Assembly: GCA_040398425.1 (NCBI GenBank)
Contig: JBBATZ010000001.1
Span: 98,321-162,320, forward strand
Origin: UBA7672 sp040398425
GTDB taxonomy: Bacteria > Pseudomonadota > Alphaproteobacteria > Caulobacterales > Hyphomonadaceae
DNA length: 64,000 nucleotides
Reading direction: 5' to 3'
Within the stretch, counting starts at the first letter, position 1, and each line of letters opens with the position of its first letter. Positions 60,785 through 64,000 of the stretch are shown one piece after another. The position numbers and the translations under genes were made by a program. The notes beneath the pieces are model-generated. The model saw nothing but the letters and a program-made list of their open reading frames with translations, was not told the origin of the DNA and did no database searches.

Positions 60785-61183
60785 TCAGCCGGGGGTTTTG
60801 CGCAGGCTCACGATAAACGCCGCCAGATCAGCCACATCCGGCCCCTGGAACACATAGTTCGGCATTTTGGGGTGCGTTGACCGCATCCACGCTTCGAGGC
60901 CCTCAGGCGTGCTTTCGGACCGCCCGGCGATCTTCCGGAAATCCGGCGCACCAATGTCGACCGCGGCCGCCTGTCCAAGCCCGATATTGTGACACTGGGC
61001 GCAGACCTGAGCGGCAATCGCCGCACCGCGATACGCCGCCGGATCGACGTCCGCTGGCGGCTGCGCCTGCGCCACGACGACAGGAGCCTCGGGATTTGGA
61101 GCGGCCGCCTGCTGCCCGGGATTGCACGCAATGATGGCGAGGGCCGCCACGAGAAAGCCGAGCATGTATTTGAGCCAGTGCAT
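60785..61183 (-). CDS. class I c-type cytochrome lipoprotein
   Basis: A 132-residue electron carrier. The N-terminus has a hydrophobic segment and lipobox IIAC (Cys20), so it is likely lipid-anchored with the haem domain in the periplasm. Haem is bound by CAQCH (Cys61, Cys64, His65), and Met in HPKMPNYVF (about 108) is the probable sixth ligand. An Ala/Pro-rich linker joins the anchor to the domain. AGGCGG precedes ATG 61183. It lies between the CbiX and complex I genes, consistent with a respiratory role. Confidence 0.9.
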   Translation of the reverse strand: MHWLKYMLGFLVAALAIIACNPGQQAAAPNPEAPVVVAQAQPPADVDPAAYRGAAIAAQVCAQCHNIGLGQAAAVDIGAPDFRKIAGRSESTPEGLEAWMRSTHPKMPNYVFQGPDVADLAAFIVSLRKTPG

Positions 61184-61258
61184 TGGATTGCCGCCTGTAA
61201 CGATCGGACGCCCCGAACGGAGCCTCGCCCGCTTCCACATAGGGCGACTTGATCACCA

Positions 61259-61963
61259 TCAAACAACCAGCAGACGCCGCGCCTCCGCAGCGATCAGATT
61301 ACCCAGTCCCGGCAATTCCCCGGCCGTGAAGGCCGCCATGGGCCGGTGGATCGCGCTGGAGACGAGCACGTCAAAATCCTCGCCGCCATGCAGCCCATCC
61401 CCGAGGAACAACCCGATCGCGACCCAGGGCGGCTCGGCTGCTGCTGCAACGTCTGTCGCGAAAGGCGGCTCCTCAAGGAACCCGACCTCAACGCGCCCAT
61501 AGCGGGCCTGCATGTGTTGCGCGACGACCCGGGCGCTGGCGGCAGAACGGCCGCTCTTCTGCGAGCCGTGCGCGACCAGCACCACGCGCGGGTCCGCCGC
61601 ATGGCTGATCGTGCGCAGCGTCAGATTATCGGCAAGGAAGGGCGCAAAGCTGGGCCACAAGGCCATCGGCGGGGCCAGCGTGCGGCCCTCGCCCGAGAAG
61701 AAGGGCTTCAATCGCTTCTCGAAGAAAAACCCATCCGAGAACAGCAGCGGCAGGCACAGCACAGGCCGTTGCCCGCAGGCGTCCAGCGCCCGCTCTACGA
61801 CGCCTTCGAGATTGACCAGGACAGAGCCGACATCCGCTTCGGGAATTGCCGCGCCAACCTGCTCGACCAGACCCGCCAGCCGCGCATTGTTCGCAGCCCC
61901 GCCGCGCTCGCCATGCGCAGCCAGCAGGATCACGGGTCGTTCGATGGTCGGTTCGCTGCTCAA
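61259..61963 (-). CDS. sirohydrochlorin chelatase-like protein, tandem CbiX domains
   Basis: A class II chelatase of 234 residues made of two CbiX half-domains, as in long-form CbiX. The first has VILLAAHGERGGAANN and the second VVLVAHGSQKSGRSAAS, each carrying the metal-chelating His. It would insert Co or Fe into sirohydrochlorin for cobalamin or sirohaem. The start is TTG 61963, whose bases overlap the TGA of the upstream membrane-protein gene (TTGA), so translation is coupled. Longer frames to 62392 cross that gene. Confidence 0.85.
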   Translation of the reverse strand: MSSEPTIERPVILLAAHGERGGAANNARLAGLVEQVGAAIPEADVGSVLVNLEGVVERALDACGQRPVLCLPLLFSDGFFFEKRLKPFFSGEGRTLAPPMALWPSFAPFLADNLTLRTISHAADPRVVLVAHGSQKSGRSAASARVVAQHMQARYGRVEVGFLEEPPFATDVAAAAEPPWVAIGLFLGDGLHGGEDFDVLVSSAIHRPMAAFTAGELPGLGNLIAAEARRLLVV

Positions 61964-62208
61964 CGCGCCGTGTCGCTTCGGTCGTAGGTCAGCCAGATGA
62001 TCCCGAGATAAAACGCCAGCCAGACCGCAACCATTGCGAACGTCAGAAGCATCGGCGGCAGCCCCGTACTCTCTTCCAGCAATGGCCGGATCCAGCGGAC
62101 CGCAGCCGCAAGGCCTGCGATCAAGGCCGCCGTAACGACCCAACCCTGCCAGCTTTTCGGTGAAACGCCCCAGCCAATGGTCTTGGGGCCGAACCAGCCT
62201 CTGCTCAT
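61960..62208 (-). CDS. small two-helix membrane protein, 82 aa
   Basis: Two hydrophobic helices (WVVTAALIAGLAAAVRWI and LLTFAMVAVWLAFYLGIIWL) connected by a polar loop, with a Trp-rich N-terminus (MSRGWFGPKTIGWGVSPKSW). GGAGGG precedes the ATG. No family is recognised. Its stop codon overlaps the TTG start of the CbiX gene, so the two are co-translated. It may anchor or feed the chelatase, which is only inferred. Confidence 0.7.
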   Translation of the reverse strand: MSRGWFGPKTIGWGVSPKSWQGWVVTAALIAGLAAAVRWIRPLLEESTGLPPMLLTFAMVAVWLAFYLGIIWLTYDRSDTAR

Positions 62209-62319
62209 GTCGTCCCTCCTTCGGCCGCGTGCGTGAGTGTTGTCGCCGTCGGTAGGGCTTGTCCATGCGCGCCGTGCGGGTCAACGCCGACTGGTGTCCA
62301 GGGTCGATTTTCGGGAAAC

Positions 62320-62396
62320 TGGTCCGAGTGGCTGGATTCGAACCAACGACCCTCTGCTCCCAAAGCAGATGCGCTACCAGACTGCGCCACACTCGG
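62320..62396 (-). tRNA. tRNA-Pro (anticodon TGG)
   Basis: The minus-strand cloverleaf has acceptor CCGAGTG/CACTCGG, D stem GCGC/GCGC, anticodon stem TCTGC/GCAGA with loop TTTGGGA (anticodon TGG), T arm GTTGGTTCGAATCCAGC, discriminator A and encoded CCA (62320-62322). Length is 77 bases including CCA. Confidence 0.97.
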
Positions 62397-62478
62397 ACTA
62401 TGCCGGGGCTTATACCCGAAAGATGGCGGAACGGAAGCGAACCTTGCGAAGGGCCCGTGGCGCTCGTTCTGGTTCCAT

Positions 62479-62503
62479 ATTTAACGCTTGAGTTATTTAA
62501 CGC
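62479..62503 (+). promoter_or_regulatory. candidate ArsR operator/promoter
   Basis: Two direct copies of ATTTAACGC (62479-62487 and 62495-62503) start 16 bases apart, and the segment between them contains the dyad TAAC-GCTTGA-GTTA (62482-62495). The region is AT-rich against its surroundings and ends 18 bases before the ArsR start codon, a typical place for autorepression. Confidence 0.6.
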
Positions 62504-62521
62504 ATTGGATAATTACAAAGC

Positions 62522-62881
62522 ATGACTGACCCTCTCTCCCAGACCCTGTCGGCCCTCGCAGATCCCACCCGCCGCGCCATCCTCGCCCGCCTCAGCCAAG
62601 GGGCGGCGACGGTGAATGAGCTGGCCGAACCGTTCGACATCTCGCTGCCCGCCATCTCGCGACACCTGAAAGTGCTGGAGACCGCCGGCCTCATCTCGCG
62701 CAGCCGCGAGGCGCAATGGCGACCTTGCACACTCGAGACGGAACCGCTGCGCGAGCTCGATGGTTGGCTCGGCAGGTACCGCACCTTCTGGGAAGGCTCG
62801 TTCGACCGCATGGACGCCGACCTCAAACAAATGACGCAACCGCCCGCCCCGCCACCCGTGAAGAAAGGAAAGCGGTCATGA
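62522..62881 (+). CDS. ArsR-family winged-helix regulator
   Basis: A 119-residue repressor with the ArsR HTH: LADPTRRAILARLSQGAATV, FDISLPAISRHLKVLETAGL and ISRSREAQWRPCTLE. There is no clear metal-binding Cys pair, as in the ArsR group that partners with SRPBCC proteins. It starts an operon: its TGA overlaps the ATG of the SRPBCC gene, which in turn overlaps the GST gene. It likely represses the operon through the repeats upstream. Confidence 0.93.
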   Translation: MTDPLSQTLSALADPTRRAILARLSQGAATVNELAEPFDISLPAISRHLKVLETAGLISRSREAQWRPCTLETEPLRELDGWLGRYRTFWEGSFDRMDADLKQMTQPPAPPPVKKGKRS

Positions 62882-63356
62882 CATCCGCCCCTGCCGCCTT
62901 GCGCGACGACGAACTCCTGATCGAGCGCGCCTTCGATGCGCCACTCGCACTCGTCTGGCGCCTCTGGGAAAGCTCAGATCACATAATCCGCTGGTGGGGG
63001 CCGGAGAAGTTCACCACCACCGCAATCGACTGGGCGCTCACGCCGGGCAAGCGACCATGGTCTCTACCCAGCACGGCGTCTCCAGGATGAGCGGCATTGT
63101 GCAGGAGGTGGTGCGGCACAAGCACATCATCTTATCATTCGCGTGGGACAATGACTCAGGCCGCGGTATGGAGACAGTCATCACCGTCTGCTTCACAGAG
63201 CGGGACGGCAAGACCACGCAGAGCTTCCACCAGACGCCATTCGCGTCGGTGCAATCACGCGACAGCCATATCGGCGGCTGGACGTCGCTCATCAACAAGC
63301 AACAGGTCTATTTCGAAAATCTGGCGATCGCTGAAAGCAACGGGCTGCGCGTATGA
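62878..63356 (+). pseudogene. SRPBCC (AHSA1-type) protein, frameshifted
   Basis: ATG 62878 overlaps the ArsR stop codon and encodes the first part of an Activator-of-Hsp90-like SRPBCC domain (LIERAFDAPLALVWRLWESS, WWGPEKFTTTAIDWALTPGK). After the Lys the frame runs into non-family residues and a TGA at 63088. A second frame carries the rest (TMVSTQHGVSRMSGIVQEVV, WTSLINKQQVYFENL) to 63356. A single missing base near 63051-63053 would restore a protein of about 159 residues. It binds a hydrophobic ligand in intact homologues. Confidence 0.75.
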
Positions 63357-64000
63357 TCACGCTCACCACTTACAAATGGGTCCCCGATTTCGCAGCGCCC
63401 TTGATGCGCGCCTTCCGTGTGCGATGGGCGCTCGAAGAAGCCGGTCTTCCCTATGACATCCGGCTCGTCGCGCTTGGTCCCGAGCAGCGCTCGCCCGAAC
63501 ATCTGGCGCGCCAGCCTTTCGGCCAGGCACCCGCCATCGAGGACGACGGCCTCATCCTGCATGAAAGCGGAGCCATCGCGCTCTACATTGCCGAGAAGAG
63601 CGACACGCTCATGCCCAAAGACCGGGTCGGCCGGGAACGCGCTACCGCGTGGGTCTTCTCCGCCCTCAACACGATCGAGCCCGCGGTGCAGGAACTGGGT
63701 TCAATCATCTTCTTCCACAAGGACGCCGCGTGGGCGAAGGAACGCCGCCCGCAAGTCGAGGAATTCCTGCGTCTGCGCCTCGGCCAACTCGCCAAAGCGC
63801 TGGGCGACAAGGACTATCTCGAAGGCCGCTTCACCGTCGGCGACCTGATGATGTCCGACGTTTTCCGCATCATCGACTCCACCGGCATCGTCGATGGCTT
63901 CCCCACGCTGCGCGCCTACAGGGATCGCTGCCAGGCCCGCCCTGCTTTCCAGCGCGCGATGAAGGACCAGATGGAGGGGGTCGCGCGGCCGGCCGCCTAG
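63353..64000 (+). CDS. glutathione S-transferase
   Basis: A 215-residue GST ending exactly at the window edge with its stop codon. The thioredoxin-like part (WVPDFAAPLMRAFRVRWALE; QPFGQAPAIEDDGLILHESG) and the helical part (GRFTVGDLMMSDVFRIIDST) are both complete. Its ATG overlaps the SRPBCC stop codon by four bases, so it is the third gene of the ArsR-SRPBCC-GST operon. Such operons respond to toxic organic compounds; the inducer is unknown. Confidence 0.92.
   Translation: MITLTTYKWVPDFAAPLMRAFRVRWALEEAGLPYDIRLVALGPEQRSPEHLARQPFGQAPAIEDDGLILHESGAIALYIAEKSDTLMPKDRVGRERATAWVFSALNTIEPAVQELGSIIFFHKDAAWAKERRPQVEEFLRLRLGQLAKALGDKDYLEGRFTVGDLMMSDVFRIIDSTGIVDGFPTLRAYRDRCQARPAFQRAMKDQMEGVARPAA

Overview
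The window is GC-rich (roughly 60-65 % by eye), densely coded chromosomal DNA of an alphaproteobacterium. Evidence for this: the order plsY - small membrane gene - dprA - topA - rnr - Nudix - rpmG, an NDUFS4-like complex I accessory protein, pyrB coupled to a degenerate dihydroorotase, type II homoserine kinase near RNase HI, and GatC/GatA. The gene set and the small palindromic repeats suggest Caulobacterales or Hyphomonadaceae-like bacteria, but the genus cannot be read from the sequence. There is no prophage, insertion sequence, CRISPR array or secretion cassette. Two tRNA genes (Arg-TCT, Pro-TGG) are present.

Layout. 0.1-9.5 kb: DUF1801 protein, two SDR oxidoreductases, a membrane protein with an XRE regulator, a glutathione transferase, an acyl-CoA dehydrogenase, a glycine-oxidase-like flavoenzyme, a Leu/Phe/Val dehydrogenase and a methyltransferase-like protein. 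9.6-17.4 kb: lipoprotein alpha/beta hydrolase, pirin, a YqjI-like PadR regulator coupled to a DUF2218 protein, CinA-like amidase, M28 peptidase, DUF4287 protein and two acetyltransferases. 17.4-32.5 kb: argS, ispH, an SMP-30 lactonase with a sulfatase, thrB, rnhA, NfeD/SPFH pair, peroxiredoxin, yqgE, and gatC-DUF2199-GNAT-gatA. 32.6-47.2 kb: thioesterase, phosphatase, ruvX, AEC transporter, pyrB-pyrC', plsY, broken dprA, topA, rnr, Nudix, rpmG. 47.3-55.1 kb: PQQ dehydrogenase and the spoVR-yeaH-prkA stress operon. 55.7-64 kb: envelope proteins (DUF4398, OmpA-like), DUF924, AcuI-like reductase, complex I accessory subunit, lipoprotein cytochrome c, CbiX chelatase, and an ArsR-SRPBCC-GST operon.

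Most of the window is housekeeping. The points most worth checking are: three genes that read as interrupted (dprA and a membrane protein by in-frame TAA codons, an SRPBCC gene by a frameshift), which are either real decay or sequence errors; a metal-type YqjI regulator with a perfect palindromic operator; two genes of unknown role inserted with no spacing between gatC and gatA; a dihydroorotase that has lost its metal ligands; three families of long intergenic inverted repeats; and several small genes supported by ribosome binding sites. I did not find a convincing new multi-gene system. Start sites were moved from the longest reading frame wherever a ribosome binding site and family alignment favoured an internal codon; positions are my own reading.
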